Shown piece after piece: positions 12,041 through 27,947 of a stretch of DNA of 64,000 bases (position 1 is its first letter; every line of letters starts with the position of its first letter). The notes below the pieces were generated by a model that worked only from the letters and a program-made list of their open reading frames with translations, had not been told where the DNA came from and ran no database searches. This DNA comes from Citrus sinensis (taxonomy: Eukaryota; Streptophyta; Magnoliopsida; Sapindales; Rutaceae), in the NCBI RefSeq assembly GCF_022201045.2, contig NC_068557.1, positions 24,963,501-25,027,500 of the forward strand. The letters are read 5' to 3'. The position numbers and the translations under genes are program-made.

Positions 12041-13093
12041 ATGGACTGCAAGAAGTTCATCCAGTTGGTCGAGGAGAAAAAGAAGAGAGCTTTGGAGAGG
12101 AAAGAAGCCCCTTTGAAGTGGGAGCAGAAGCTAGAAGCTGCTGCGAAGGCAAAGGCTGATGCTGAAGCCAAGGCAAGGAAGTCTAAAACTGCAAAGCGTA
12201 AAAGAAGATCTGTGTCTGATTCTGGCGCTGACAGTGATAGTGAGAGCAGTGATGTGGGTAGAAGGAAAAGGAGAAGAGGCCACAAGAAGCACAAGAAGCA
12301 TAACCACTCTGATTCGGGTGACAATGAGAGGAGGAAGGAGAAGAAATCAAAAAGAAAACCGAAGAAACGATCCTCTAGCTCAAGTGATGATAGCAGTGAC
12401 GAATATGAGTGGGATTCCAAAGAAGAGAGGAGGAGGAGGAGGAAGAAGCGAAACCACAGAAGATACAGACATCATGATTCAAGGTCTGCTTCTGATGCTT
12501 CTGATTCTTCAAGTGATGATTCTGATGATAGTAGAGTTAAAAGAAGTCATGCAAAGCATCACAATCGTAATTGGCAGTCAGAATCAAGTGGTTCAGATTC
12601 TTCAAGTGAAGATGATGATGGTAGAATTCGAAGAACTCATGCAAGCCAATTCAAACGCCATCACTGTTCAGAGTCTAGTGCTTCAGATTCTTTAACCAAT
12701 GAGGATGCTGGTGCAGGGAGAAGGAAAACCCATAAAAAGCACCCGAAACATCCAGGGCGAACACACAGTGAAGATTCAGAAACTGATGATTCCGGTGGCC
12801 ACAGACACAATCGGAGGAGCCGGTCTCTAGGAAAGTCTTCTGATGATAATCATGATCAAGCAGGTGGAAGAACAAGACACAGAAGCAGCCACCACTATCA
12901 CCATCACAAGCATAAGCTCAATCACATGGTTGACAGAAACTGGCAACTTCACTCTGATGAGCAAAAAATTGAGCACCATGAGTCAGATGGTGAGAAAAAT
13001 AATCTGCTTCAAAATTCTTCAGAGCTCAACGGGAAGCACAAAAATGAGCAAGTGCACAAGAACGGATCTGAGAACAGAAACGATGCTCAATGA
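12041..13093 (+). CDS. Lys/Arg/Ser-rich nuclear protein, FAM133-like
   Basis: A single coding exon of 350 aa, starting at the first ATG after the leader-intron acceptor. The first 45 residues (MDCKKFIQLVEEKKKRALER onward) form a charged helix. The rest alternates basic KKHKKHKKR blocks with acidic Ser/Asp blocks, resembling splicing-associated SR-like proteins. Several KRKRR and KKRK words would act as nuclear localisation signals, and the many Ser-Asp/Glu sites suit casein kinase 2. A roughly 30-residue unit is repeated in tandem at 12484-12790. Similar plant proteins are often annotated FAM133-like, but I cite that from memory, and low-complexity composition makes homology unreliable. Codon periodicity and a clean stop support a real gene. 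Function is unknown, with a role in pre-mRNA processing as an inference only. Confidence 0.8.
   Translation: MDCKKFIQLVEEKKKRALERKEAPLKWEQKLEAAAKAKADAEAKARKSKTAKRKRRSVSDSGADSDSESSDVGRRKRRRGHKKHKKHNHSDSGDNERRKEKKSKRKPKKRSSSSSDDSSDEYEWDSKEERRRRRKKRNHRRYRHHDSRSASDASDSSSDDSDDSRVKRSHAKHHNRNWQSESSGSDSSSEDDDGRIRRTHASQFKRHHCSESSASDSLTNEDAGAGRRKTHKKHPKHPGRTHSEDSETDDSGGHRHNRRSRSLGKSSDDNHDQAGGRTRHRSSHHYHHHKHKLNHMVDRNWQLHSDEQKIEHHESDGEKNNLLQNSSELNGKHKNEQVHKNGSENRNDAQ
12484..12790 (+). repeat. About 90-bp coding tandem repeat
   Basis: Three imperfect units, about 12484-12577, 12578-12667 and 12668-12766, with a partial fourth starting. Each encodes an acidic Ser/Asp block (SESSGSDSSSEDDD type) followed by a basic Arg/His block (RRTHA type). 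Confidence 0.7.
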
Positions 13094-14176
13094 ACTTCAG
13101 AATGGGTAAGGCATGTGAGCAATGAAAACATTTCTTGGCAATTTTTTTTCTTTATATTTTAGTGACCTTGTGGTTGGTGGGAGATTTTAAGACCTTGATT
13201 CGGACTTGTATTTGTGATTGATTCTTGAACTTCGTGGAGGCTCATGAGTTGCGTTGTGCTCTAAAAATTCACTTTCAAGACTACTTTCATGTTTTCACAG
13301 ATATGATTGTCCTCCATTTCTCTCTCGCACTCGTTAATTTTACTACATATCCTGTACTAAGGCTAGTATGTAATAATGATTGTGACCTTGTTTGACATTC
13401 ATTAATTAATGTCTGGTCACTGGAGGAACAAATGATACAGTTTCTGAAGACGAATTGTATTAGAAAGATGCTCTGTGTCTTGAGCACGCTCCCAAACACT
13501 GATAAAGATTTATAGGATTGATAAAAACTAATGAGACTTTTGAGTTCGCAGGAGCACGTTTGGCATCTTCAAGGATTGATAAAAGCTTATCCTTTCATTC
13601 AATGCTTTCAGCTGGCTCTAATCTCAGATGCATTCGCCGTATGTAAAAGGAATTCAAGAAATGATCAGGTCCCGTGGAGAAAGAGTTCGGGATTATGAAA
13701 TAACTTTTGAGTGTAACAAAAGGCAACTCCAATTCATCTGGGGAAGTGCTCTCGAGTAACCATAGAATGATGCTACAGTTACTAATCTGTGCCCCAATAC
13801 TAGATGCAAAACGATGTGAAATCATATCGAAGTGAGAAGTCAATTAGTTCGTTATCTAATCATTCAAAAAACAAATCTTGAACAAATACCATGTCATGGA
13901 TAAGACTACTCTTTCAACAAAAATGATCATGTCACTGAAACTCTGAAAGCGAATACCTTGGAGTTTTTAAGTTATGAAAAAATGTCGGGTGCCTGTTTTA
14001 CACGTGTAAACCCACACATTTGCATATAATCCTATTAGTTTGTTTTTTGATACTCAAAATTTCAAAACTGGTTTTATTTGCTGAGAGAAAATTGATCCTC
14101 AGCAGTGGGATAAAAGAATCACTACAATTTCTGCTCAACAATAATACAACAATACAAGGACCCCATGTGAATTTTT
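13094..14176. other. Convergent intergenic region with two 3' UTRs
   Basis: This stretch lies between the stop of the Lys/Ser-rich gene and the stop of the minus-strand oxidoreductase. The first 200-300 bases are probably 3' UTR of the former, with a possible GTAAGG donor at 13107. No coding signal was found in either strand beyond short chance frames. Confidence 0.5.
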
Positions 14177-16701
14177 TCAGAAGTTCTTCAGTATCTTCTC
14201 GCTCGAGACTCCTTCCGCTAATACAATTGAAGTTACTTCCTGCAAAATAAGTGGACAGCTCATATGTTACTTATTGCAATCCTCATGCTTACATGGAGGA
14301 AGGATGAAATCATTTTCAGAAATAGAATTCCATGATTAATTAAAAATGTGGAATTGACTTCTAGCCGCCATATGCCACAACTGGCCTGTCAGTAGGAATA
14401 ATCAAATCCATGTCCTTCCTGTGGTAATTTTCTATCCCATAGAAGGGAGATCCCACCAAAGAGTTGGATTAGTAACCACTTGTTTTCTTTCCATTCCAAT
14501 CCTATCCCAACAAAAAGCTCAGTCTAATACCATCCTCTAGTGAAGGCTAAATTTAGACCTGGCAATGTCCGCCTATCATAGACTGAAATAAATATCAAGA
14601 GCTTATTATTTTAACTCTACAAACAGCTTCATGCACATTAATGCAATTCTTTAGGTATATTCAGAACCACTTCAATAACAAAGGCAAAAACAGCAGTACA
14701 TCATCAAGAGGTACGAGTGAAAGAAACATATAAACATGTGGCAATGTTATTAAGCAGAATTTGTTATCGTAGACAGAGCTGAATAAAGAAAGAGAAATCA
14801 AGAAGCTGACACAGTATTTAATGAGTTATTGAGCATACAATATGAATCAGTTAATCCTCATCACCGAAAGTAGGAAACTTTTCCAAGGATTCTGAATTAT
14901 GTATAGGAAGTTGTACATTGTAACAAACTTAAAGACTAATACTCACATAATGGTTCACATAAACGGTTGTTCCTATCTTCATATCAAAATTCAACGTACA
15001 CCAGAAAAAGAGCAGCTACCCTCAGGAATTATATTTTAAAATGCTGAAAATTCCAAACAAAAACAATAGCATACCTCAGCCATCTGTTTTTGTCCACAAA
15101 GCACAACACCGGTACCTTGGGGGTTAAAAATCTTCTTAGCCCTAGAAAAAGCAGCCTGCCAAACCACGAGATCAGAAGCAGATAATTTTAAATGGCAGGC
15201 ATAAATCAACATAAAGTTTACACAAGCAGAGCATAAGAATGTACCTGTACATAGCCAGTTTCACCAGACCAATTACCATCTGGTTGCGATAACACTGGTA
15301 CAATCTTAACACCAGAAGATTCCCATTCTTTAAACTTATCCTATAAAAATTAACAAACACAATTTCAACTTCAATAAAATTTTCTTGTTTTGCAAATACG
15401 GAAATAAAATTTTAACACGTGGTAAACAAACCTGATAAGCCATTCTCTTAAGATTTCTAGCCCCATAATAGAGTCTTACGTCGGATCTCTCCTTTGAACT
15501 AAATCCTGACTCTATAAGAGACCGTATTGGACTGCACAAAACAGAAAATTAAGTCAAATCAACAGCCGCTGGGGAATGGATCACTAGCCATCATGTATTA
15601 AGTGGGTGACTAGCTGGTATACATAAGCTTCCAAGTAAAACTGCGTATTTACGGAACATTTAGTTGTTATGTTTCAAAACTATGCAAAGCACAAAAGTTT
15701 CAAACATACCCTCAGAGTGCTTTCACAATGCTTTTGTGTAAAAAAAGTGCTTTTGAATTAAGCTGTAGCAAAAAGCATCAGAAAGCGTCTTTGGCTTTGT
15801 CCAAGACCACTTCATATTCTATAATCAAAACTACTTTCCAATACAGCACTTATGAAGTGCTTCAATAAAAACATTCTAAATGCTTTCATGATCTCCAAAG
15901 AGCACTTCCATCTACTGCAGCCAAAAATTGACAAAATCCAAAAACGTTTCTTTGCAGGCAAATACCAGCTTCTTCAAATAGAACCCGCTAGGAGATGCTT
16001 TAGTTGGAAGCACAGAAGCAGTTCCTTGAGAAACACATTAACTACTTTTGAGAAACGCAACATCACCTTTCTTCAATCCACATAAACAAGGCTAAAACAA
16101 GAACGTGAACTAATAAAAGTATATTTAAATTCAAAGAAATTTGAAATATAGATTCTCACCTGATTCCCGATCCGGTAGCAAAAATCAAAACCGTAGGATA
16201 CTCATCCGGCGGCTGGATTCGATCGACATCGAATCCTCTCCCCATAACTTGACTTATCTCAACAACATCACCTTTCTTCAATCCACACAAAACCTCGGCC
16301 GTCGAGCCAGCCACGCTCTTCACAAGGAACTCAAACGCGCCACTCGCAGAAGCAAAAGACGGCGGAGAAGCAACAGCAAGGAAAGTAGGCTTTCCCACGT
16401 CAGCAACACGGAGCTGAAGGTATTGACCCGCACGTGTGTGGGAAGACCCGATGTCGGGTGCGTCGGAGATGTCGATAGATATGTGGAAGAGCGACTCAGC
16501 AGCGGGAGAGATCTCGACGAGCGGGGCGGGTGTCCAGACAGTGGTGTCTTGGCGTACGGCGGCGGCGGCGAGGGTGGCGAGGTGGCGTCGTTGGGGTTTT
16601 AGGTTAAGTAATGAAATGCGGCGTAGGATAGACATGGGAGGGAAGGTTTGGCTAACGTGTGCATGGGGCAAGGAGGGTGATGGAGAGAGAGCAAGGGCCA
16701 T
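14177..16701 (-). CDS. FAD/NAD(P) oxidoreductase, fruit protein pKIWI502 type
   Basis: A ferredoxin-NADP reductase-fold protein of the plant pKIWI502 group. Its physiological substrate is not established. Five exons on the minus strand: 16701-16160, 15531-15432, 15340-15245, 15155-15075 and 14239-14177. Together they give 882 bp and 293 aa in frame. The first 50 or so residues are Ser/Arg/Leu-rich and low in acidic residues, consistent with an organellar (probably plastid) transit peptide. The FAD-binding half contains HTRAGQYLQLRV. The nucleotide-binding half starts at YPTVLIFATGSGI and ends with VVLCGQKQMAE and a C-terminal ILKNF. Intron 1 (about 630 bp) contains a 25-bp exact copy of exon-1 sequence. 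A second ATG 21 codons downstream is an alternative start, but the upstream one gives a better transit peptide. Confidence 0.9.
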
Positions 16702-17547
16702 GTTTGGTTTTAGAGAGAGAGTATATGTCAGTCAGTGTTTGTTGGCGCAGACTAGAGAATGCCGGCGCTAAAGGTGGTCGGGCTCGTGATGAGGTGGCGC
16801 TTCATCTGAGGCATCGATGTGAAATTCGGGGGACGGTTGGACGACTTCCACGTGTCATAATGGATGAAGGATCCTGCATTGGCGGAGATAAGTAGTGAAA
16901 GCTTTTGGGATTGATCCGCCGTACGATAAACTTTTATAGGTTAATTACTTAATTATGACCATTGAAATTTTTTCGTTTTCTCTTTTCTTTCCTTAATTGC
17001 TCATTATCAAACAGCTCATTATCAAACCTCCACAACTTTGCTGTTCTTGCTTATAAACAAATAAATAAATAAGACTCAGATGGGCTTGTTACCACTTCGG
17101 TATAGAGAATGGCATACCCACTTTTTAGCCGTTCAGAAAGCGGCTTGAGACTAAAAAATACAAGGAAAGACGTAAATAAGGCCAGTAAATTGCCCATTCA
17201 AAATCAAAGGCACATTAGTCAGATGTATTTTCGGTTAAAATGAAAAGAAAAGCATCTGATATTCTCTGAAAAATTGGCAAAAGAAATATACACGTCCGCA
17301 TTCTTTTTTTTTTCCCTTATTAAATAACAAGAAAAAAGCAGACTTTAGCAGGAAAGGCCCCAGTTCTGTTCCTATTTCACACTTTGCAATAACATTAAAA
17401 CAGAAATAGAAGCTTCTGGCACATTTGGTCTCAAAAAATGAACATCCCGACGCCGGCGTGGCCAGCACCACCTAAATTATTGATTTTCGCAGTAATCAAG
17501 CTAAAAGCATTGAAAAGGAACAGGGAAGAGACGAGCATGAGATTTGA
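16702..17547. other. Intergenic: oxidoreductase promoter and ATP synthase beta 3' UTR
   Basis: About 850 bp between two same-strand genes. The left part should hold the promoter and 5' UTR of the pKIWI502-like gene. The right part, from about 17300, is probably the ATP synthase beta 3' UTR. No gene was recognised. Confidence 0.5.
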
Positions 17548-21053
<3,506 letters not shown>

Positions 21054-21095
21054 TGGTCAGGGCTTCAATGTTGAGAGAATGAGAATAGTGTGAGT

Positions 21096-21104
21096 TAGGG
21101 TTTG
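21096..21104 (-). promoter_or_regulatory. Telo-box in the ATP synthase beta leader
   Basis: AAACCCTAA on the minus strand, about 45 bases upstream of the ATG. Telo-boxes near the transcription start are typical of plant genes for ribosomal proteins and mitochondrial components active in dividing cells. Confidence 0.5.
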
Positions 21105-21460
21105 ATGCTAAAGTCTACTAAAGCTCACTTTATATCGCTGGTTCTGTAATTTTCAATTTTATTTTTTTGGGGGTTTTTCCTTTTTTACTGTTACGTGGCT
21201 TAATTGAGAATATTCTGAAATTTCGTTCAATGATTTTACTTTCGCGTGTGCTAATTTACAGCCTTAACAGGAACCTTGATGACGTGAAAGCAATGTAGTG
21301 CCCTGTCAGGTGGTTGCTCACTCCGTTCCTCTAAATGGGGTAACGATAAGTCAACGATGTTTTGTTCTATCTATGGACTTTTTTAAATAAAAAGAATTAA
21401 ATTGATTTTGTCTAATAAAAAAATATAGGGTTATTTTTATTCATTTTGAAGTGGTCATAA

Positions 21461-23197
21461 CAGGGATGACAATGGTATCTATAAATCCATAAATTCATCC
21501 AAACTCGTTTATTGTAGGTAATGTTATGGGTTGTGAGTGAGTTTAGTATTATAAATTGAAATCTCGTGTTGCGAGTGGATTTGGTATTAGCCAAATATCT
21601 GGCTGATACACAATTTATAACTTTTTAAAAATATTTTAATTTAATTTTAATAAAAAAAATTTAAATCTTAAAATATATAAAGTAAATAATGTAAAATGCA
21701 AACGTATGTACAAGTTATAACATGCATAAGTTCTAACATACTTTAACTTAATGCATTGATTATTTCATTATTATAATTTTGTTCTTCGAATTAGTATTTA
21801 AAAAGTATTATTCTTTAGAAAATATTAATTTTAATTATTATTGTAAGAATCGTGTTGGATGGGTGCTAATGGCTGTGAATGAAACGAAAATCTTCTTTTA
21901 GAGCTTATGTTGAATGATAAAATAAAATGATAACTGTTATTTTTAGATACTAGTTTATGATTTTTTTTGTAATGGATTTGTGTATTTTATACTTAAATTT
22001 GAGAATTTTTGTTAGATTGATGTTGAAGTTTTAATTTTCCATTTAATTTTGGTTAAATTTAGAATTGAGTATGTTATGTGTAATTTTAGATTATTATTAT
22101 AAATTTACATTTTAAACATTTGTGATTTTAAATGTGGAAATCCGTAAAAATACCTTAGGACCCATTGCAAGTTTAGTAATTGTCAAAACCCGTAACTGGT
22201 GAGTTTTTTTAAAAAAAATTAAAATCCACAGCGGGCTACGAGTGAGTTTGATAATTTAAATTTTGTACCAAACCCACTCAAGTGGTGCCCATTTAGAAAT
22301 GACCAACGGGTCGTGCTGCGCCGGCCTAGCCCATCAAGGCAAGGACCATGCGTGCGCGTGCTCGTGCTCGTGTTATACTGTGCCTACTATGTGTTTCGTG
22401 TCGTGCCGTGCTTACTTAATTTTGTTTGCTTAGGCTCGGCCTGACACAAGTGTCGTGCCTAAGAAAAAAAACGCAATAAGTTTTTTCTTTTTTTAAAATT
22501 TTTTAAGAGCGCATGTCAAGTTGTTAGTGTATTTTTTTCAAGTTTATATACTTTTTTTAAGTCTATCCCTTTATTCCAAATTAATAAAATTCAAAATTCA
22601 AAACTTAAGTCCATATTCAATAATAATAAAATAAAATAATATTAATTACTAAGTTTGACCTTATATTATTATAATTTTTTTTAATACTCAACAGTAAAAA
22701 AAATTCTTAAGGGTTAACTTAATTGTTAAGTTGGACTTATATAAAGTCATAGATCATAATTCACAATAATAGTAATGCATATTTATAAAATCATGATATT
22801 TATAATTTTATTCATTAAAATCATGATATCAATTGTTTATTTAATAAATTATAAAGATAAATCAATTATAGTATTTTTTAAACTAAGAATTAAATGAATT
22901 TAAAAAATTCAATTTCAAATTATTTGTAAAATCATAAAATTTTAAATTTACTTTCATTAAAAAATAAAATTGTGCTTATTGCGAGCTTTTTCATCGTGCA
23001 GTGTTTAGCCCATCTCTAATCGTGCCGTACTTTTAAAGCCCGCATGCCTAAAATTCTAAGCCCTAGCCCAGCCCACGTGCGTGTCGTGTCGTGCCACGTA
23101 CCCCACCAAAACATGCTCGTGTCGTGTTGTGTCGTGCCCGTACTGCTCTATATGTTGTCCGACCTGTTGGGCATCTCTATGCCCATTGTCATCCCTA
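21461..23197. mobile_element. hAT-like element, outer copy carrying a nested element
   Basis: Left end CAGGGATGACAATGG, right end CCATTGTCATCCCTA, so the terminal repeats match for about 15 bases. Flanks are GGTCATAA (21453-21460) and GGTCATAC (23198-23205), an 8-bp duplication with one mismatch. Without the nested insert the element is about 840 bp and has no transposase frame. It sits about 400 bp upstream of the ATP synthase beta start codon. Confidence 0.8.
22294..23179. mobile_element. hAT-like element nested inside another
   Basis: Left end TAGAAATGACCAACGGGTCG, right end GGGCATCTCTA, with an exact 8-bp duplication TGCCCATT on both sides (22286-22293 and 23180-23187). Because that duplicated word is the inner edge of the outer element's right end, this copy inserted later. 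Its subterminal DNA is made of CGTGC, GTCGTG and GCCC words in inverted orientation at the two ends. No coding capacity is visible. Confidence 0.8.
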
Positions 23198-26100
23198 GGT
23201 CATACACCCAGGTAATATTATGAGAAAAAAATATATGTGAATACACAAAATTTACCTAAAAGATGAAATAAAATGTAGAGACGACCACCATAATATATTT
23301 TTATTGGTATAAAAGTAATTAAATTGAAATGTACTATAACATGATTATATAATGGAATTAAAGGGAAATTTTGATTTATATATCACACATATATTCGTTA
23401 TTATTTTATAGGTAAAATGGTAATAACATCAACTATTTGTGAATATATTTTTTAAAAACCTATATCTAGAAAGATCATTGTATTTCATCATGTCGTTCCT
23501 TCTTAATGAGTCTTTCACCTCATTCCTCCAAATGAGGCTTGAACTCGACCTTAGCTCTAGGAAAACTACACTTTTACCAATTGAGCTAGACCTTCACTTC
23601 ATTTGTGAACATATATATTTGAGGTAAGTTTTGTGAATTGTGAAAAATAATTAAATATAGTAGAATTTATTTTGACTTACTTATCATTTCAAATGCATGA
23701 ATACATATAGCATGTGTAGTTTGAATGAATAAGAAAAAAGGAGATGAGAGTAAAAGTAGAGAGGAAAAAAAAAAAAAAAAGGAAAGAGAACGAATTCCGT
23801 GGTGAACCAAGTAATGAAATTGAGATTAATCTTTTTTTATTTTTTATTTTATCTCTTCTTCTGTCATTTTCATTCCTCTCTTCTCTTATTTCTTCCAACC
23901 ACACATTGAGTAAATTCCTTTATTCTCTTTGTACTGACACAACACATTCTTATATATAAGGTGTTTTATTGATTGATTCAATAAACATTCATAAATGTTA
24001 ATTTATATTCTAAATAAAGGAAAATGTAAGAAAGTCTAAAAATAAATAGATAAGGATTGGGGGTGATATGCTTATTCGAAGGAGGGAATACTCGATAGTT
24101 TTTTGGATAGGGCCAAAGAAATTACAGGAGCTCTCGAGCTCTATTCAGTCTTTCTTTTCAAACCCCATCGACTAGATTCATCGTTATTATTAAAAGTTAA
24201 AATAAATCACCCAAAAAACAAAACATAACAAAACAACTTGAATTGCTTAAGAAAATAAAAAATATAACAAATTAATAAGATTGAATACTAAATTTTAATG
24301 ACTTTGATATTTATTAGTTAAACTGTTGATATTTGTGCATATTTAACATATAATCAATGGGAGATCCAAAAAAACATTTTTTGATTTCTGAATGTGAAAG
24401 CATAGCACAATGAAATTATGTTGCTTTCAATTCAATTAGAGACGGAGGATAATCTCCCGGAAAATCCTCATACTACTATATGCTTATGGTCAAAGGATAA
24501 TCATAATAAAAGAAAATTCCCTCATATTACATTGTAAAAGCTCACTGCTCCTTTCTGTTATTTTTCACTCTGCGTATGACCATTAAGTGTCTTTCATATA
24601 AACACACTTAATGTATCTAAATTAGATGTGTGATATGTGTGTGACTTCATAATTCTTAAAGTTCAATTAGACTTTTAATGGTCATATGAAACTCTATGTA
24701 AAAGAAGCTTCTATATTGTTCTTTATGTTGGACCGGTCTAGCTCATCATGGGTGCCAATTCCAACATGAACAATATCGTATTATTACATACAATGGTACA
24801 ATAATAACCACATCTACACGTTGATGTGAATATAAAAACTACTGATATTGTTACATTTGTGTGGTCGAGAAATGTTACAATATTGGGATTCTCTCTTTTT
24901 TTTGTTGTAAATTATAAGAGAAGCAGTAAGCAAAACTACAATTCCACCAGCATAAAAATGTGTTTAAATGATATATATATAATCATACTTTAAATTGGAA
25001 TAATAGTCATGTGGTCATAAAAATTATGATCCTAATTTAGCCTAGTTGTAAATAAGAATGAACTCCATATTGTGATAATTTATACTTTTTCTTGATCTCA
25101 TCTTAAGAAAGTTGAATTTGCATAGTCATAATTATTTATATATTGCAAAAATATGGGTTATGTTACATTAATGGTTTAAGATGAAATAAAAATATTTTCT
25201 AAAATTAACTGAGATGATGATTTATATTTTAGAGTTGTTATCACATATCTGAACTTGGCAACTTGCGAGTATGTAATCACTTACCAACATAAACACTATT
25301 TGTTGAAACCAAAATATTTTTAGTCTATTTATTAATTAATTATTAATATAGTACGTACACATTTTACCTCTATATCATTTGCATTGAGGTTCACAAAGTC
25401 AAAATAATAATTATACTAATCACACCTTTATTAAGTTTTTTTTTTTTGAGAAGACACTTTTATTAAGTTATAACATCTTTATAGCAATAAAATTAATTGT
25501 TTTCAATATTATGACTATAAAAAAGTTTTATTGTATTAAGAGCATAAGTAGAGCTTTTAACACACCTCTAAAATCCTTAAAACACCCATTTTAAATTTTA
25601 TTTCATAAAATACCCTCTTTAATTTATAAAATACAAATCCATATATTAAGATTAATCATATTTCCATAAAATTAACTCCAAATAAATAGCTTTTAAAAGT
25701 TTTATTTATAAAATACATATAAATCCTGAAATTTTAAATTATAATCTTCTGATTAGATAGTTTTGTATTTCCATAAGTTTCAACTCTTCTATTTTTTTTA
25801 AATATTTTTTTATTAAAATATAAATATAAATATAGCATACTTTTCTTTTAATTTTTAACTTATCTCTATTTGAGAGGATGTCAATAGAAGATCAAAATCT
25901 CCATAATTAAAAGAAAAAAGTATCGCCTAGGCATTATCCGAAACCAAAACATATTTCGTGCTAGTGATAACAAATTTTGTAAGTTAATTTATTTGGAATT
26001 TGATGTAGAATTATTAATTATTCAATTTTTTTAATAGATCAATTGTAGAAAGTTTTTGGATAGATAAACTTGTTCACCACCGTAGTAACTAGCAATATGC

Positions 26101-26964
26101 CATATCACTTTGCTGTGTCTGTATCGTACCTCAATGGCTCAACGTAATAGATAATTCAATATCATTAATATAAATATTTGAAATATTTAACTTATCTAAA
26201 TTACTAATATAAAATCTTAGTTCAATAAATCCAGCTCTATCAAAAGGGAAATTGCAAATCCCCTCAAATAAAGTAAGAAACGCTTATACTCAAATTTAAA
26301 TGGCCATGACATTTACCCCCTTTAAATTAAGAAACATCACAGTTAATTACACTTCCCCCCTTATGAACAAAAGTTGATACATTCTGTTGAATTATAATAA
26401 AAAATCTATAATGAATATCATAAAAAGTCCATATTACCCTATTTATTTTAAGTTGGTTTATAAACTGTAAATATCTATTAAAATGAAATATTTTTATGTG
26501 CTATGACAATATTGTCCCTAATAAGTTAAGTTAATTACCTAATTTATGTATTTATTAAATTGGACAAGACAATATTTGAAGTTTGGTAAATATTATTTTA
26601 TGTGTTATTTATGAGAGAATGCATTGTCTTACGAGAGAAATAAAATTAATGTATAATCCATGATATGACGAAAGTGGAATGAAATGAAGATTTTATCTGA
26701 AAATTCAATATACAAATAGCTTATGTTTATGCTAAAATTATAAATTAATTCATCAACCACAAGATTGTCATATCACAATGAGTTTTTTCAAGCTAATAGA
26801 TGTTTATGGTTTATAAAATAATTTAAATTGATTGGGGATAATATAAACATTTTATTATAATTAACATAACATATGACTCACGTTAATGTAAGTGGGTTAA
26901 GTGTGGCATTTTTAAATTTAATTGGGAAGTGTCTGCAAATTTCCCATCAAAATGATTACTAAGA
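23198..26964. other. Gene-free AT-rich intergenic region
   Basis: About 3.8 kb of low-GC DNA with homopolymer runs (poly-A at 23767-23779) and no credible coding frame. It contains one SINE-like element (about 23500-23600). An island at about 24050-24180 is less AT-rich than its surroundings and has no assigned identity. Confidence 0.6.
23500..23600 (-). mobile_element. tRNA-derived SINE or tRNA-like relic
   Basis: On the minus strand an A-box-like TAGCTCAATTGGTA (23588-23575) is followed about 25 bases later by a B-box-like GGTCGAGTTCAAGCC (23550-23536). Spacing and order fit an RNA polymerase III promoter of a SINE. A full cloverleaf is not evident, so I do not call it a tRNA gene. No clear flanking duplication was found. 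Confidence 0.5.
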
Positions 26965-27947
26965 TAGGGATGTCAATGTGGCAGATATGAGTTGGATCTA
27001 CTCTTCTCCATATCTAGACCCATATTTGGATCCATAATAAAAATTAAGATCCGTATATACTCTAGATCCGTCATGAATCCATATTTTTCGCTCCATATCC
27101 AGATCCGAAAAAGAAATAAATATCTATATCTGCTCCAAATTAAAAAAAAATTAAAATCTAAATTTGCTCTAGATCCGTCATGAATTCTAGAACTTAGCAA
27201 TAAAAAAGTAATAATTTTTTAGAATGAAAATTGAAGGCTAAAATATATTGATAACAAATAAATTATATAATTTTTCTCAAAAATATAATAAATATTGTAA
27301 CTTATACTTTTATACCAAAATAACAAATAAGAAAGATAATAAAATATCATTCAAAAGTAATTGTAGGAGTAAGATCAGTCTAATATTCTATTGTCTTCTT
27401 CATCGTCCTAATATCCACGACACACCCACAATTATTCCTACAACATTAGATAATGACATATAAATTAAATATGATTTATATTTAGTGTTTTATTATTTTT
27501 ATTATGGTCATATTTGACTAATATATTCCTTAAAAATTATTTGGCCAATATAGTAAAATAAATTGCCATGTTGTATTACTTGGCTTGCAGTTTGAATATT
27601 GCATGTACATGCTTTGGGGCTGACTGACCTTTAAATTTACAAAACTAACCTTTAAGTTTTAAAATTTTAAATGCATGGTAAATACCACTAATATGTTATG
27701 AGCAAAATTTATTATTATTATAATTCCACAATTGTTAAGTAACTTTTAAAATAAAATAAAATAAAAAATGGGTGGATGTGGATATGGATTTATATATTAA
27801 GATAGATCCAAATCTGCTCCAGATCCGTCTTAAATCCATATATTGATATCTAAATTCGATACAAATTCATTTTAAACCGACCTAAATTCGATCTGATTAA
27901 ATTTGGATCACGTAGATTTTGGGTCAAATCCAATCCATTGACATCTA
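26965..27947. mobile_element. hAT-like element in the ASF1 upstream region
   Basis: Left end TAGGGATGTCAATGTGG, right end CCATTGACATCTA, flanked by an exact 8-bp duplication TACTAAGA (26957-26964 and 27948-27955). Subterminal DNA at both ends is a mosaic of the words GGATCC, AGATCCG and CATATC (AGATCCGTCATGAAT recurs). The body is about 983 bp, AT-rich, with no transposase. It ends about 360 bp before the ASF1 start codon. Confidence 0.8.

Noticed and set aside
12159-12695. Second long frame inside the Lys/Ser-rich gene
   Set aside because: It is the +1 shadow of a low-complexity GA-rich coding region. The 12041 frame opens after a leader intron and has the regular repeat structure.
15715-15990. 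MITE-like segment in oxidoreductase intron 1 with repeated AGTGCTT words
   Set aside because: The inverted-repeat arms are imperfect and no target duplication was seen. The evidence is too thin for a feature.
16141-16895. Plus-strand frames overlapping the oxidoreductase first exon
   Set aside because: They run antisense to a well-supported exon with FAD-domain motifs, and their products lack any recognised feature.
23536-23588. A functional tRNA gene
   Set aside because: A and B boxes are present, but no complete acceptor and anticodon stems could be folded by eye, so it is called SINE-like.
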